A stretch of 64,000 bases of DNA from Prolixibacteraceae bacterium (lineage in GTDB: Bacteria; Bacteroidota; Bacteroidia; Bacteroidales; Prolixibacteraceae), in contig JAIBEZ010000085.1 in assembly GCA_019459485.1 (NCBI GenBank), forward strand, positions 27,966-91,965, in the 5' to 3' direction. Position 1 is the first letter of the stretch; each line of letters begins with the position of its first letter. The translations under genes and the position numbers were made by a program. This document shows positions 28,477 through 37,912 of the stretch, one piece after another. The notes beneath the pieces are model-generated. The model did not search any database. It saw nothing but the letters and a program-made list of their open reading frames with translations, and was not told the origin of the DNA.

Positions 28477-29766
28477 ATGGTCAGAAAAACAGTGCTTTTA
28501 GCTTCAATTTTAAGTATTATTTTAACGTTAAATTCAGGAGCTGCCATAAAGTCTGAAAAATATTATTACCAAAATGCGGTGTACAGAGATGGGATAAAAT
28601 CGGTTCAACTTTACAGAGATGGAAACGAACTTTCGAACCCGGTAATTGAGCTTGGAAGTGATGTGAAACTTGTGCTTAAATTTGATGATATTACCGAAGA
28701 TGTCAGCCAGTATTCCTATACCATTATACATTGCGATGCGAACTGGAACGAATCCTTCATTCAGCAAGCCGAGTATATTTCAGGGTTTCCTGATAACCCT
28801 GTGAACGATTATGCCATGAGCTTCAATACCACCGTAAAATTTGTAAATTATCAGTTGCGAATTCCGAATGAAGAATGTACACCAAAATATTCGGGCAATT
28901 ATGCGTTGGTGATTTTTGCTGAAAACAACCGTGAAGACCTGGTTTTAATTCAACGGTTCTTTGTGGTCGAGCCACTTGTCAGGATTGAAGGTTTGGTTAA
29001 AAAAGCGACTTTCGATCCGTTTAACGGAGATAATCAGGAAGTAGATTTCAAGATTTATCATGACCGGTTGAAACTGTTAAATCCGCGCGAAGACATTCAG
29101 GTAGTTTTGATGCAAAACAGGCGGTGGGACAATGCGATACTGAATTTGAAACCAAATTATATCCGCGACAATATTCTTGACTATGATTACAATAAAGAGA
29201 ATGTATTTCCGGGAGGCAATGAATTCAGGTATTTCGATATCCGTACAACAAAATACAAAGGTGAGAATGTTCAGGACATAAAGTTTTTCAGGCCGGTTTA
29301 CCATGTCACCTTACTTCCGGATGCAATCAGAAGCAACAAGAAATACTTTTCGTACCAAGAAATGAATGGCAATTTTGTGATTGAAAGTCAGGATAGGGTT
29401 ACTGATTTTGATACAGAATGCGACTACGTTTTTGTTCATTTCCAGTTGCCGATGGAAAGCCGTCTGGTTGGCGGATCGGTCAATGTATTTGGAGCAATGA
29501 CTGGGTGGAATGCCAATAAAACAAACGAAATGCAATGGAATTTTGTAACTGCAGGTTATGAACTTACAATGATGTTAAAACAAGGATATTATAACTATCA
29601 ATACGTATATGTTCCTGAAGGATCAAAAAAAGCGGATTCTGTAAATCTGGAAGGAACCTTCTTTGTTACCGAAAATGAATACCAGATTTTTGCCTACTAT
29701 CACGACCTTGCAAGCCGCTACGATCGTCTGGTGGGATTTACAACATTAAATTCTCTGGTTAAATAA
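28477..29766 (+). CDS. DUF5103 family exported protein
   Basis: Exported protein of 429 residues from the start I choose, ATG 28477 (MVRKTVLLASILSIILTLNS signal peptide); the frame is open back to 28351 but that part encodes a less likely extension. The body is rich in beta strands and matches the DUF5103 family of Bacteroidota, with recognisable YTIIHCDANWNES, FRYFDIRTTKYKGENV and a C-terminal half resembling an early-set/carbohydrate-binding fold (GSVNVFGAMTGWN, GYYNYQYVYV). The function of the family is not known to me. It is divergent from nqrA and stands alone. Confidence 0.85.
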   Translation: MVRKTVLLASILSIILTLNSGAAIKSEKYYYQNAVYRDGIKSVQLYRDGNELSNPVIELGSDVKLVLKFDDITEDVSQYSYTIIHCDANWNESFIQQAEYISGFPDNPVNDYAMSFNTTVKFVNYQLRIPNEECTPKYSGNYALVIFAENNREDLVLIQRFFVVEPLVRIEGLVKKATFDPFNGDNQEVDFKIYHDRLKLLNPREDIQVVLMQNRRWDNAILNLKPNYIRDNILDYDYNKENVFPGGNEFRYFDIRTTKYKGENVQDIKFFRPVYHVTLLPDAIRSNKKYFSYQEMNGNFVIESQDRVTDFDTECDYVFVHFQLPMESRLVGGSVNVFGAMTGWNANKTNEMQWNFVTAGYELTMMLKQGYYNYQYVYVPEGSKKADSVNLEGTFFVTENEYQIFAYYHDLASRYDRLVGFTTLNSLVK

Positions 29767-29837
29767 CTTCGGAAAGATTGGACGATTGAAATGGGACTTT
29801 GAAGTAAATTTTGATACTGAAAACCCAATCCTCAATT

Positions 29838-29872
29838 CTGAACACTGAGACTGAACACTGAGACTGAACACT
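29838..29872. repeat. 13-base tandem repeat CTGAACACTGAGA
   Basis: Two perfect units (29838-29850, 29851-29863) and a partial third (29864-29872). It shares its unit with the tandem array at 17707-17754 and the short stretch at 53650-53659. It lies just beyond the 3' end of the histidine kinase gene on the minus strand. Confidence 0.8.
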
Positions 29873-29879
29873 TCCCCCG

Positions 29880-31967
29880 CTACCGAACTATCTTCAGCGT
29901 ACTTTCTTCCCTGTCGTATGGCAGATCGAATGAAAAAACAGAACCTTTGCCCAATTTGGAGTTTACATTTAAGCTCCCTCCAAGTAAACGAACGTAATGT
30001 TGCGAAATTGACAATCCAAGACCAGTTCCTTCGTAGTCGCGGGATGTGCGGTTATCAAGCTGATGAAACCGTTCAAAAATACGGTCCTGATCTCTTTCCG
30101 CAATTCCAATTCCGGTATCTTTTACAAAGAATTGAATTTGGGTTGATTCGATAATTCTGTATCCGAATTCAACCTCTCCCCTTTCGGTAAATTTTATTCC
30201 ATTATCGATGAGTTTCTGGATAATTGCCTGAAGGAGAACAGGATCGGTTACAAATGCAAATTTCGGATTAGAGTTTTCACATGACAATTTAATCCTGATA
30301 TCTTTTTTGTCTTCCACTTCATAGCTGAACTCCCGGTAAAGAGAAACCATCATATCATTTACCCGGCACAATGATTTTTTCACTACCAACGTATTGCTTT
30401 CAATTTTAGAAAGGCTGATCATGTCGTTTATCAGATCCAGCAAAAGCTTTCCGTTAGTGATAATAATTTCAACAAATTTGGCCTTTTCATGATCGTCGAA
30501 ATCCGAAGAACCTACCATTTTGGAGAACCCTATAATTGCATTCATCGGGGTCCGTATTTCGTGAGAAATATTTGCAAGGAAGGCAGTTTTTAGCCGGTCG
30601 GATTCTTCTGCCCTGTTTTTTGCTTCTTCAAGATTTATCTCGGCTATTTTTCTTTTTGTAATATCACGGGCAAGCGAAATTACCGAATGGTCGTTCAGCC
30701 TGGCAATACGCATTTCGAACATGGCCGATGCAGCCTCAATTTCCAGAGCATATTCAATCGTTTCAATGCTATCAAGCTCAATACATTGCTGAATACATTG
30801 AAAAATCTTGCTTGACATTTTTTCAGAAAACCCAACTTCAAAGATTGAATTCCCAATGATATCTTCAGGCTTTATTTTTAATGCCTCGGATGCTTTAAAT
30901 ACAAAATCTACATATATGCCATCTTTGTCAATAATAAAAAACATATCAGGAATTGCTTCCAGCAGAACCTGAAACCGTTGTTTGCTTTCGTTTAGGTCAA
31001 TAATCATCTTTTGTTTGGCACTAACATCAATGAACAGACTCACAATCTGGTCATTGGTCAGCTTAAATGTTTCGACTTCATAATACCGGTCAAGATGGTC
31101 GATATAAAAAGAAAAATGCTTCTTTTTATAATTGAGATATTGTTTGTTCCAGTCGAAAGCTCCCCTGAAAATTTTGGGGAACACATCATCAGCCTTTTGA
31201 TCTTTAATTTCGCGCGAAGTAATTTTAAACAACCGTTCAAAAGCGGGATTGGTTTTCCTGACGACCAAATGAGTAGGAGTTCCGAATTCGTCTTTGTCAA
31301 CCTCAAGAAGCAAAAAACCCTGCGACAAAGACCGCACTGTTTGATTAATAAGACTTTCAGTTTTTTCATTTTGTGCCTTGAGCTCATTCAAAACAGATTG
31401 AAAATTCCAGGCAATCAATAAAGCGATAATGTAAAAAGCGGTTAAAACTATAAACGGATTTATATAGCCGGATCCTACATCCCATTTAAAAACGAACAAT
31501 AAATCTGTCAGCCCGGCCAAATAGGTATGAAAAAGCAAAGTCAAAAAAGAAAGCAGGTAAAAAAGTGAAATGCTTTTTTTGTCGTTGCCAAAAATCAGGA
31601 AGAAAAGAAGGAATGGGGTTAATGACCACAAAGTATATGGAACGGAAAGATGATTCGGAAAAATTGAATAGCTTTTTGCAATGAAGAAAAAGTAGGATGC
31701 AAACGGGATCATGTAAAAAACATTGACTGCCCAGCTGACTCTTATAGTACGCAGTCCGTATAAAGCAAGACCAAAAATAATCAGTACTGATACATCTCCG
31801 GGTAAACATTTGTAGGCAGAAAATCCAATTAAATCCCTAATAAACATTATTAGTCCGGATAAAATACCCAGAATAATAAACACGTGAATACCAATTATTT
31901 TCAGGATGTCGTTTTTGGTTTCAACATGAAAATGGCCGGCAATAGAGTTTGATATAAATTTTAGCAT
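29880..31967 (-). CDS. membrane PAS sensor histidine kinase
   Basis: Sensor kinase of 695 residues: six or so membrane helices (residues 20-195), a short coiled coil, two PAS-like domains (about 205-320 and 325-440; the second with FFIIDKDGIYVDF and SLARDITKRK), HisKA with the phospho-acceptor His in FLANISHEIRTPMNAIIGF (about residue 470), and HATPase_c with N box LIDNGIKFTERG, G1 VKDTGIGIAERD and G2 GTGLGLSISQHYV. No receiver domain or adjacent response regulator. It is divergent from pruA with a 179-base shared upstream region. Confidence 0.9.
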   Translation of the reverse strand: MLKFISNSIAGHFHVETKNDILKIIGIHVFIILGILSGLIMFIRDLIGFSAYKCLPGDVSVLIIFGLALYGLRTIRVSWAVNVFYMIPFASYFFFIAKSYSIFPNHLSVPYTLWSLTPFLLFFLIFGNDKKSISLFYLLSFLTLLFHTYLAGLTDLLFVFKWDVGSGYINPFIVLTAFYIIALLIAWNFQSVLNELKAQNEKTESLINQTVRSLSQGFLLLEVDKDEFGTPTHLVVRKTNPAFERLFKITSREIKDQKADDVFPKIFRGAFDWNKQYLNYKKKHFSFYIDHLDRYYEVETFKLTNDQIVSLFIDVSAKQKMIIDLNESKQRFQVLLEAIPDMFFIIDKDGIYVDFVFKASEALKIKPEDIIGNSIFEVGFSEKMSSKIFQCIQQCIELDSIETIEYALEIEAASAMFEMRIARLNDHSVISLARDITKRKIAEINLEEAKNRAEESDRLKTAFLANISHEIRTPMNAIIGFSKMVGSSDFDDHEKAKFVEIIITNGKLLLDLINDMISLSKIESNTLVVKKSLCRVNDMMVSLYREFSYEVEDKKDIRIKLSCENSNPKFAFVTDPVLLQAIIQKLIDNGIKFTERGEVEFGYRIIESTQIQFFVKDTGIGIAERDQDRIFERFHQLDNRTSRDYEGTGLGLSISQHYVRLLGGSLNVNSKLGKGSVFSFDLPYDREESTLKIVR

Positions 31968-32146
31968 GAAATAGCGATCACCATTCAGATTTATTGAGGC
32001 AATAAATATAGTAAAATTTAATTTCCAAACACGTTTGAGCGCATTTTCCTGATTTTTTAAAGGTGATTTTTATTAGGAATTAAAATAGCTAAAACCCATA
32101 ATTTTGAAAAATCGAATTTCAAGTATTCAAAATAATAAATAAAGCT

Positions 32147-33784
32147 ATGTCGAAAGGATTTTTCAATATTCCGGTTGCAAAAAACGAACCCATTAAAAGT
32201 TATGCACCAGGGTCGCCCGAGAGAGTAGAATTAAAGGAAATGCTGAACGATTTGCGTTCAAAAGAGCTCGAATTACCTATGATCATTGGAGGTAAAGAAG
32301 TTACGACCGATCGCCGTATCCGGATTTCACCTCCCCACGAGATTAAACATACGCTCGGATATTATTATCAGGGCGATGCCTCTCATGTTCAAATGGCCAT
32401 TGATGCTGCAATGATGGCCCGTGCAAAATGGAATTCAATGGCATGGCATCATCGTGCCGCTATTTTCCTGAAAGCTGCCGATCTTCTGGCAGGTCCGTAC
32501 CGGGCAAAAATTAATGCAGCCACCATGCTCGGGCAATCAAAAAATGCGTATCAGGCCGAAATTGATGCAGCTTGCGAAATGGCTGATTTCTTCAGATTTG
32601 GTGTGAAATGCATGACCGACATATATAAAATGCAACCAGAATCGGCTCCGGGGATCTGGAATTACAATGAATTCAGGTCGCTTGAAGGCTTTGTTTTTGC
32701 ATTGACACCTTTTAATTTCACTTCGATTGCGGGAAATCTGCCCGCTGCCCCGGCGATGATGGGAAATGTGGTGGTTTGGAAACCTTCAAAAACTGCTGTT
32801 TATTCTGCTGCTGTTATCATGGAAGTTTTTCAGGAAGCCGGGTTGCCCGATGGCGTAATTAATTTAGTGTATGTCGGAGGTCCTGCTGCTGCCGATGTGG
32901 TGCTTCAGTCGCCCGATTTTGGAGGAATCCATTTTACAGGATCAACCGGCGTTTTTCAAAGTATCTGGAAAACAATTGGTGAAAATATATACAAGTACAA
33001 AACCTATCCGCGAATTGTAGGCGAAACCGGAGGAAAAGATTTCATTTTTGCCGATCCGACTGCCGATCCTCAAGCCGTGGCTATTTCAATGGTCCGTGGT
33101 GCTTTCGAATATCAGGGTCAGAAATGTTCTGCTGCATCGAGAGCCTATGTTCCCCGCAGTATTTGGGACGATGTTTGCACGCGGTTAGGAAATGAACTGG
33201 CTACTGTTAAAATGGGGCCTCCTGAAGATTTTACAAATTTTGTAAATGCGGTGATCGATGAATCTTCGTTCGATAAACTTGCTGGTTTTATTGAAGCTGC
33301 CCGCAAAGATGCTGATGCAGAAATTTTATTTGGCGGAAAATGCGACAAATCAGTAGGCTATTTCATCGAACCAACGGTTATTCTGGCAAAAAAAGCAGAT
33401 TACACCACGATGGTTGAAGAACTTTTTGGGCCGGTGCTCACCATTTTTGTTTACGAAGACGAGGAAATGGAAAAAACAATTGACATTCTGGACCGCACTT
33501 CTATTTATGCATTGACCGGCGCCATTTTTTCTCAGGACAGATACAGTATTGAACACCTCACCAAACGGCTCGAAAATGCTGCGGGTAACTTTTACATCAA
33601 TGATAAACCTACGGGCGCAGTAGTTGGTCAGCAACCTTTCGGAGGAGGCCGTGGTTCAGGTACGAACGACAAAGCGGGTTCGGTGTTTAATTTCCTTCGC
33701 TGGACTTCCATCCGCACAATTAAAGAAAATTTCGTTCTGCAGAAAAACTATATGTATCCAAGCTTTTTGCCTGATCAGGAATAA
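32147..33784 (+). CDS. pruA: 1-pyrroline-5-carboxylate dehydrogenase
   Basis: Oxidises L-glutamate gamma-semialdehyde (P5C) to glutamate with NAD+, the second step of proline catabolism. 545 residues, the usual length of the stand-alone enzyme. The catalytic Cys is in YQGQKCSAASRAYVP and the general-base Glu in RIVGETGGKDF; the NAD fold has HFTGSTGVF and VVWKPSKTAVYSA. It acts with the proline dehydrogenase at 12871-13782. A strong terminator follows. Confidence 0.95.
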   Translation: MSKGFFNIPVAKNEPIKSYAPGSPERVELKEMLNDLRSKELELPMIIGGKEVTTDRRIRISPPHEIKHTLGYYYQGDASHVQMAIDAAMMARAKWNSMAWHHRAAIFLKAADLLAGPYRAKINAATMLGQSKNAYQAEIDAACEMADFFRFGVKCMTDIYKMQPESAPGIWNYNEFRSLEGFVFALTPFNFTSIAGNLPAAPAMMGNVVVWKPSKTAVYSAAVIMEVFQEAGLPDGVINLVYVGGPAAADVVLQSPDFGGIHFTGSTGVFQSIWKTIGENIYKYKTYPRIVGETGGKDFIFADPTADPQAVAISMVRGAFEYQGQKCSAASRAYVPRSIWDDVCTRLGNELATVKMGPPEDFTNFVNAVIDESSFDKLAGFIEAARKDADAEILFGGKCDKSVGYFIEPTVILAKKADYTTMVEELFGPVLTIFVYEDEEMEKTIDILDRTSIYALTGAIFSQDRYSIEHLTKRLENAAGNFYINDKPTGAVVGQQPFGGGRGSGTNDKAGSVFNFLRWTSIRTIKENFVLQKNYMYPSFLPDQE

Positions 33785-33806
33785 AAAATAAAAAGAGCAT
33801 AAATTT

Positions 33807-33833
33807 AAAGAGGTGAATATTTTTCACCTCTTT
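33807..33833 (+). terminator. intrinsic terminator after pruA
   Basis: AAAGAGGTGAA (33807-33817) pairs perfectly with TTCACCTCTTT (33823-33833), a five-base loop followed by T-rich sequence. Confidence 0.88.
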
Positions 33834-33853
33834 TTATTTCAATCAAAATAGTC

Positions 33854-33861
33854 TATTTTTG
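33854..33861 (+). promoter_or_regulatory. candidate -7 promoter element (TATTTTTG)
   Basis: Exact TAnnTTTG match 16 bases before the ATG of the DivIC/FtsB-like gene, just after the pruA terminator. No good -33 box. Confidence 0.35.
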
Positions 33862-33877
33862 TTTCAAATCAATCGAT

Positions 33878-34186
33878 ATGAAAGCCAAAGAATTGTCCAT
33901 AGTAATACTGAAAAACGTTGCGAACAAATACCTGATAGCTTTCGCTGTATTTGTTGTTTGGGTCATGTTCTTTGATGAAAATAATTTAACAAAACACCGC
34001 CAAAACCTGGGCGAATTGGCCCAACTTCAAGCACAGGTTGATTTCTACAAGCAAAAGATTGAGGCCGACAAACGAAAATTATATGAGCTTCAAACCAACG
34101 ATGAGAACCTGGAAAAATTTGCCCGCGAGCAATTTTTAATGAAAAAAGCGAATGAGGATATTTTCTTAATTGTTGAAGAAAACTAG
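33878..34186 (+). CDS. FtsB/DivIC-family cell division protein
   Basis: Septum formation initiator family protein, 102 residues: one membrane helix (about residues 17-35, YLIAFAVFVVWVMFF) followed by a periplasmic coiled coil (LAQLQAQVDFYKQKIEADK) and the C-terminal KFAREQFLMKKANEDIFLIVE typical of bacteroidete members. It would bridge FtsL and FtsQ in the divisome. Single gene with its own candidate promoter. Confidence 0.88.
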   Translation: MKAKELSIVILKNVANKYLIAFAVFVVWVMFFDENNLTKHRQNLGELAQLQAQVDFYKQKIEADKRKLYELQTNDENLEKFAREQFLMKKANEDIFLIVEEN

Positions 34187-34328
34187 ATTCTAAGACATAA
34201 TTGTCCTTTTTTTTGCCTTTCCCGTCGCTAACATAGCCAGTTCAGGCTTTGAAATTCACAGCTAAAAGTTATTCAAGTCCCTAACATTAAGTATTTTGTA
34301 TGTTTTTTCAAAAAAGCGAATTATTTTT

Positions 34329-34359
34329 TTTGAAAAAAGTTTGAGATTTACTATATTTT
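34329..34359 (+). promoter_or_regulatory. candidate promoter for the YqgE gene
   Basis: TTTG at 34329-34332 and TATATTTT at 34352-34359 are 19 bases apart, matching the spacing of the bacteroidete -33/-7 promoter with one mismatch in the -7 box. The start codon is 21 bases downstream. Confidence 0.5.
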
Positions 34360-34379
34360 CCGAATAATAAGTTCGACCT

Positions 34380-34970
34380 ATGAAACTAGATATGAACATA
34401 TTCCGGATAGAAACAAATCACATTGCTCCAAAAATGGGGCACGTACTGATTGCAGAACCTTTTTTGGCAGGAAGCTATTTTAACCGATCAATTATTATTC
34501 TGGCTTCCTACAGCGAAAAAGGCGCTGTTGGTTTTATCCTGAATAAAAAAGTAGATTATCCGGTTGAAGATTTGTTTGTTGATTTCCCGGACTTTGATTC
34601 AGAAATTCACATTGGCGGTCCTGTTGGAACCGATTCAATTTATTTCATACATACTCTTGGCGATTTGATTCCGGGAAGCCTTCACATAAAAGAAGATCTA
34701 TACTGGGGTGGCGATTTTGAGGCATTAAAACGTCAGATCAAATTGGGTTTGGTTCACTCAAACCAGGTTCGTTTCTTCCTGGGATATTCAGGATGGGATC
34801 CCGGCCAGCTTGAAGAGGAAATCAAGGAAAATTCATGGTTGGTGACAGATCTTGCACAAGCTGACCTTATGAGCATCGAAGAAAATAACTTGTGGGTTGA
34901 ATCAGTCCGGTCGGTTGGCGGAAAATATTCAATGTGGGAAAATTTCCCTGAAAACCCATCGCTTAACTAA
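34380..34970 (+). CDS. YqgE/AlgH family protein
   Basis: Conserved cytoplasmic protein of 196 residues, UPF0301. Family motifs are GHVLIAEPFLAGSYFNRSIIIL, GAVGFILNKK, HIGGPVGTDSIYFIH and FFLGYSGWDPGQLEEEI. Its biochemical role is not established. An alternative start at ATG 34392 would drop four residues. Its 3' end overlaps that of the aminotransferase gene on the other strand by eight bases. Confidence 0.92.
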   Translation: MKLDMNIFRIETNHIAPKMGHVLIAEPFLAGSYFNRSIIILASYSEKGAVGFILNKKVDYPVEDLFVDFPDFDSEIHIGGPVGTDSIYFIHTLGDLIPGSLHIKEDLYWGGDFEALKRQIKLGLVHSNQVRFFLGYSGWDPGQLEEEIKENSWLVTDLAQADLMSIEENNLWVESVRSVGGKYSMWENFPENPSLN

Positions 34971-35790
34971 GCAAACTCCTGACGAACAAATCATTGATTT
35001 TTCTGATCGTATTGTTGAAATAGCGCTTGCCTTCAAAACCAACCACCCAGCGAATTCCATCAATAGCACTCACCAGAAAAATTTCATCTGCGTCCTTCAT
35101 GTCCTGATCAGTTATTCCATCCTTTTCACTGTAATTCAACTGCAGCTTATTAAATAAATTAAGCATCAGTGGTTTGGAAATATCCGCATAAGCTCCATGA
35201 TAAATGGATGTCCCTTTTATCCTGCTTCCTTTTATAAGGTAAATATTTGATCCAACGGCTTCAATGATTTGATCGTCGGTATTCAATAGCAAAAACTCAT
35301 CGGAAGCAACATCTTTTGGATAATTTTCCGCAATTCGCCAGTTAATTTCCGATCCTAAAGAAGTATTTGAAAGTGACGAAACCGATTTTCTGATCGTATC
35401 AAAAACAGCTACGTACAAACCTTTGTCATTCAGTACATAACCAATATTTTCGTTTTTGGCGCTTTGGATGGAATACTGAATTTTCTGTTCTGAAATCCGG
35501 AATCTAAGAGAAAGTACTGCACCTAAAAAATGTTTGTTTTTGGTGAGTGTGCGTTCCATCTGCCGTTTCAATTCTGCACCGTCGTTTTCTGTCAATTCAG
35601 GAAACGTTTGATTGAAAATCATCAGCTTCTGTTTGATCATTTCAAGTGTTTCCCTGAAAAATGGAAAAGCAGACCGAACCGCGCGAATTCTTTCCGAAAA
35701 CAAAAACCCATCCGATTCCCTCAATGAAATCCGGTATTCGGCCATCGGCACAAACGATCCGTTTACCAATATGTAATTTCCCTCGTTCAT
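34963..35790 (-). CDS. class IV aminotransferase-like protein
   Basis: PLP-dependent fold type IV protein of 275 residues, related to branched-chain aminotransferase and aminodeoxychorismate lyase (PabC). The expected PLP lysine is in FDTIRKSVSSLSNTSLG, and ASDEFLLLNTDDQIIEAVGSNIY matches the family's E-x-x-x-SNIF cofactor motif. The N-terminal YILVNGSFVPMAE is usual. Overall divergence leaves the reaction open; PabC-type lyase is one candidate. Its ATG overlaps the stop of the upstream HAD phosphatase gene by four bases (ATGA), the last gene of a five-gene operon. Confidence 0.8.
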   Translation of the reverse strand: MNEGNYILVNGSFVPMAEYRISLRESDGFLFSERIRAVRSAFPFFRETLEMIKQKLMIFNQTFPELTENDGAELKRQMERTLTKNKHFLGAVLSLRFRISEQKIQYSIQSAKNENIGYVLNDKGLYVAVFDTIRKSVSSLSNTSLGSEINWRIAENYPKDVASDEFLLLNTDDQIIEAVGSNIYLIKGSRIKGTSIYHGAYADISKPLMLNLFNKLQLNYSEKDGITDQDMKDADEIFLVSAIDGIRWVVGFEGKRYFNNTIRKINDLFVRSLLS

Positions 35791-36275
35791 TGAATCAACT
35801 CTAAAATATATGGTAACATATTTTGGTTTGCCGTGATTTTGATTCCCCGGATTCCGGCTCCGGCAGCGGCTTGCATGTCCGGGTCGCTATCGCCGACCAT
35901 TACCGATTCCGATGGATTGAGGTCATATTTTGCGATAAGCTTTTCAATCATCAGCGGTTCCGGTTTCCGGCACAAACATTTTTCATTATCACTGTGATGC
36001 GGGCAAAAAAGAATATCAGTAATGGTAATATTGTTTTTCCTGAATGTTTGAATCAATTCATCGTGCAATTTCAGGATATCTTCTTTTGAATACAATCCCC
36101 GCGAAATACCGCCCTGATTGCTGACAATAAACAACAGAAATCCATTCTCCTGCAACAGTTGAAGGTTTTTGAATACTCCGTCAACAAATTTCATTTGATC
36201 GGATTTCCAAATGTAATAATGCTGTTGGTTGTCAATCAAAACACCGTCACGATCAAGAAAGATAGCTTTGTCCAT
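35787..36275 (-). CDS. HAD-IIIA phosphatase, GmhB/HisB-N type
   Basis: Mg2+-dependent phosphatase of 162 residues. The nucleophile is in FLDRDGVLIDN, motif II FIVSNQGGISRG, and the Zn2+-binding loop is CPHHSDNEKCLCRKP (three Cys and one His), diagnostic for D-glycero-D-manno-heptose-1,7-bisphosphate phosphatase (GmhB) and histidinol-phosphatase. The C-terminal VMVGDSDPDMQAAAGAG gives motif IV. GmhB activity for LPS heptose synthesis is the best guess; substrate is inferred. Two bases follow the rhomboid gene. Confidence 0.85.
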   Translation of the reverse strand: MDKAIFLDRDGVLIDNQQHYYIWKSDQMKFVDGVFKNLQLLQENGFLLFIVSNQGGISRGLYSKEDILKLHDELIQTFRKNNITITDILFCPHHSDNEKCLCRKPEPLMIEKLIAKYDLNPSESVMVGDSDPDMQAAAGAGIRGIKITANQNMLPYILELIQ

Positions 36276-36277
36276 TT

Positions 36278-36886
36278 TTACATTATCCTGAAAAGTTTAT
36301 CGATAAAAACTTCGAACAGTCTGGGATTGAGTAAAACAGGAAAAACAAAACCGTAAAATGCACCAAGAAAATGGGCGTCGTGAGCAACATTGTCGGTCTG
36401 TTTTTTACTCATCTGGTAAGAATAAATCAGGTACAAAACGGCAAAAACAATTCCGGGGATCGGTAAAATTCCGAAGAAATAAATCATGTTCCACGGATCG
36501 AAGAATATGGAAGCAAAAAGTACCGCAGCAACGGCTCCGGATGCTCCTACCGCATTGTAATAGTAATCGTTGCGATATTTGTAAAGCGCATAAAGATTTG
36601 AAAACAGGATTCCTCCGACATACAGAAAGATAAAATACATGGTGTGCAGCCGTCCGAAATTCGATTCGAAGTAGGATTCAATTGCACGTCCAAACGAAAA
36701 TAAAACAATCATGTTCACAAACAGATGTTCCCAGTTGGCATGTACAAATGCGTGGGTAAGCAGCCGGTGATATTCTTTTCTGTGATAGACTTTACTGGCG
36801 TTGAACTGCAGCTGATCCATCAGTTTTGGAGATTTAAACGCCGCGTACGAAACCGCAACAGTAATAATAATCAGAATAATAGTCAT
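36278..36886 (-). CDS. rhomboid family intramembrane serine protease
   Basis: Membrane protease of 202 residues with six helices. The catalytic Ser is in VGASGAVAAVLFAS and the His in AHDAHFLGAFYGF, with the L1-loop motif HRLLTHAFVHANWEHLFVNM. All catalytic elements are intact. Substrate unknown. It lies between holA (12 bases) and the HAD gene (2 bases). Confidence 0.93.
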   Translation of the reverse strand: MTIILIIITVAVSYAAFKSPKLMDQLQFNASKVYHRKEYHRLLTHAFVHANWEHLFVNMIVLFSFGRAIESYFESNFGRLHTMYFIFLYVGGILFSNLYALYKYRNDYYYNAVGASGAVAAVLFASIFFDPWNMIYFFGILPIPGIVFAVLYLIYSYQMSKKQTDNVAHDAHFLGAFYGFVFPVLLNPRLFEVFIDKLFRIM

Positions 36887-36898
36887 GAAATGAATGTA

Positions 36899-37897
36899 TT
36901 AATGTAATATCCGATAAATCATCTCGCGCTGCAAATCGGCTGGTGAAGCGGAAACATTGCCCCAACCTTTTGATTTCATATCGTATTCGCGCAAAATACT
37001 GATAATCTCGACGAGTTTTTTGATGTTGTAATTTCTGGCTGCAGCAACGTATGTTTTCACAAAAAATGGATGAACCTGAAGCACCGATGCCACGTTGTTC
37101 TGCGATTTGTCTTCCAGAAAATGATAATTCAGTATTTTCGAAAAATAGGAAAAGAGCCCTGAAATAATCACGGGAATCGGGTTCGACGAGGGGTTGGCTC
37201 CAAAGTAATTGACGATTCGGTTCGCTTTCAGCAAATTACGCTCGCCCAATGCATTCTGAAGTTCATAAACATTGAATTCCTTGCTGATTCCGATATTTTT
37301 CTCGATGTGATCCGGAGTAATCTGTGTTCCGGCAGGCAACGAAATAATCAGCTTATCCAGCTCATTGGCAACTTTGCTAAGGTCGGCTCCCAGATATTCC
37401 GAAAGCATTGCTGCCGCCTGCGGTGCAATGGTATAATTCTGGTTTTTCAAATACGAAATGATCCACGCCGGCAGCTGATTGTCGTATATTTTCTTTGCCT
37501 CGAACAAAACCCCTTTTTGATCGATCAGTTTTGCAAAGGTTTTCCGTTTATCAAGGGTTTTGTATTTATAATTGATAACCAGAATGGTGGAGTTCAGCGG
37601 ATTTTTCGCATACGACTCAAGATCTTCTATTTTCTTGATATTCTGCGCTTCCCGAACAACAATTACCTGATGGTTCGACATCATCGGGAACCGCCGGGCG
37701 TTGGCAATAATGTTGTGCGGTTCGGTATCCTTTCCGTAAAGAATGGTCTGGTTGAAACCTTTTTCGGCATCAGTCAGCACATTGTCCGAAATGTAATCGC
37801 TGATTTTATCAATGAAATAGGTTTCCTCACCCATTAAAAAGTAAATGGGATGATAAATCTTCTTTTTAAGATTGCTGATTATTTCCTCGAAAGTCAT
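36899..37897 (-). CDS. holA: DNA polymerase III subunit delta
   Basis: Clamp-loader subunit of 332 residues: N-terminal AAA+-like domain beginning with YFLMGEETYFIDKI, central RFPMMSNHQVIVVREAQNIKK, and the C-terminal helical collar domain with YVAAARNYNIKKLVEIISIL. It opens the sliding clamp. It follows the AMP nucleosidase gene by 15 bases. Confidence 0.93.
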   Translation of the reverse strand: MTFEEIISNLKKKIYHPIYFLMGEETYFIDKISDYISDNVLTDAEKGFNQTILYGKDTEPHNIIANARRFPMMSNHQVIVVREAQNIKKIEDLESYAKNPLNSTILVINYKYKTLDKRKTFAKLIDQKGVLFEAKKIYDNQLPAWIISYLKNQNYTIAPQAAAMLSEYLGADLSKVANELDKLIISLPAGTQITPDHIEKNIGISKEFNVYELQNALGERNLLKANRIVNYFGANPSSNPIPVIISGLFSYFSKILNYHFLEDKSQNNVASVLQVHPFFVKTYVAAARNYNIKKLVEIISILREYDMKSKGWGNVSASPADLQREMIYRILH

Positions 37898-37912
37898 TCG
37901 TTCAATTGAGTA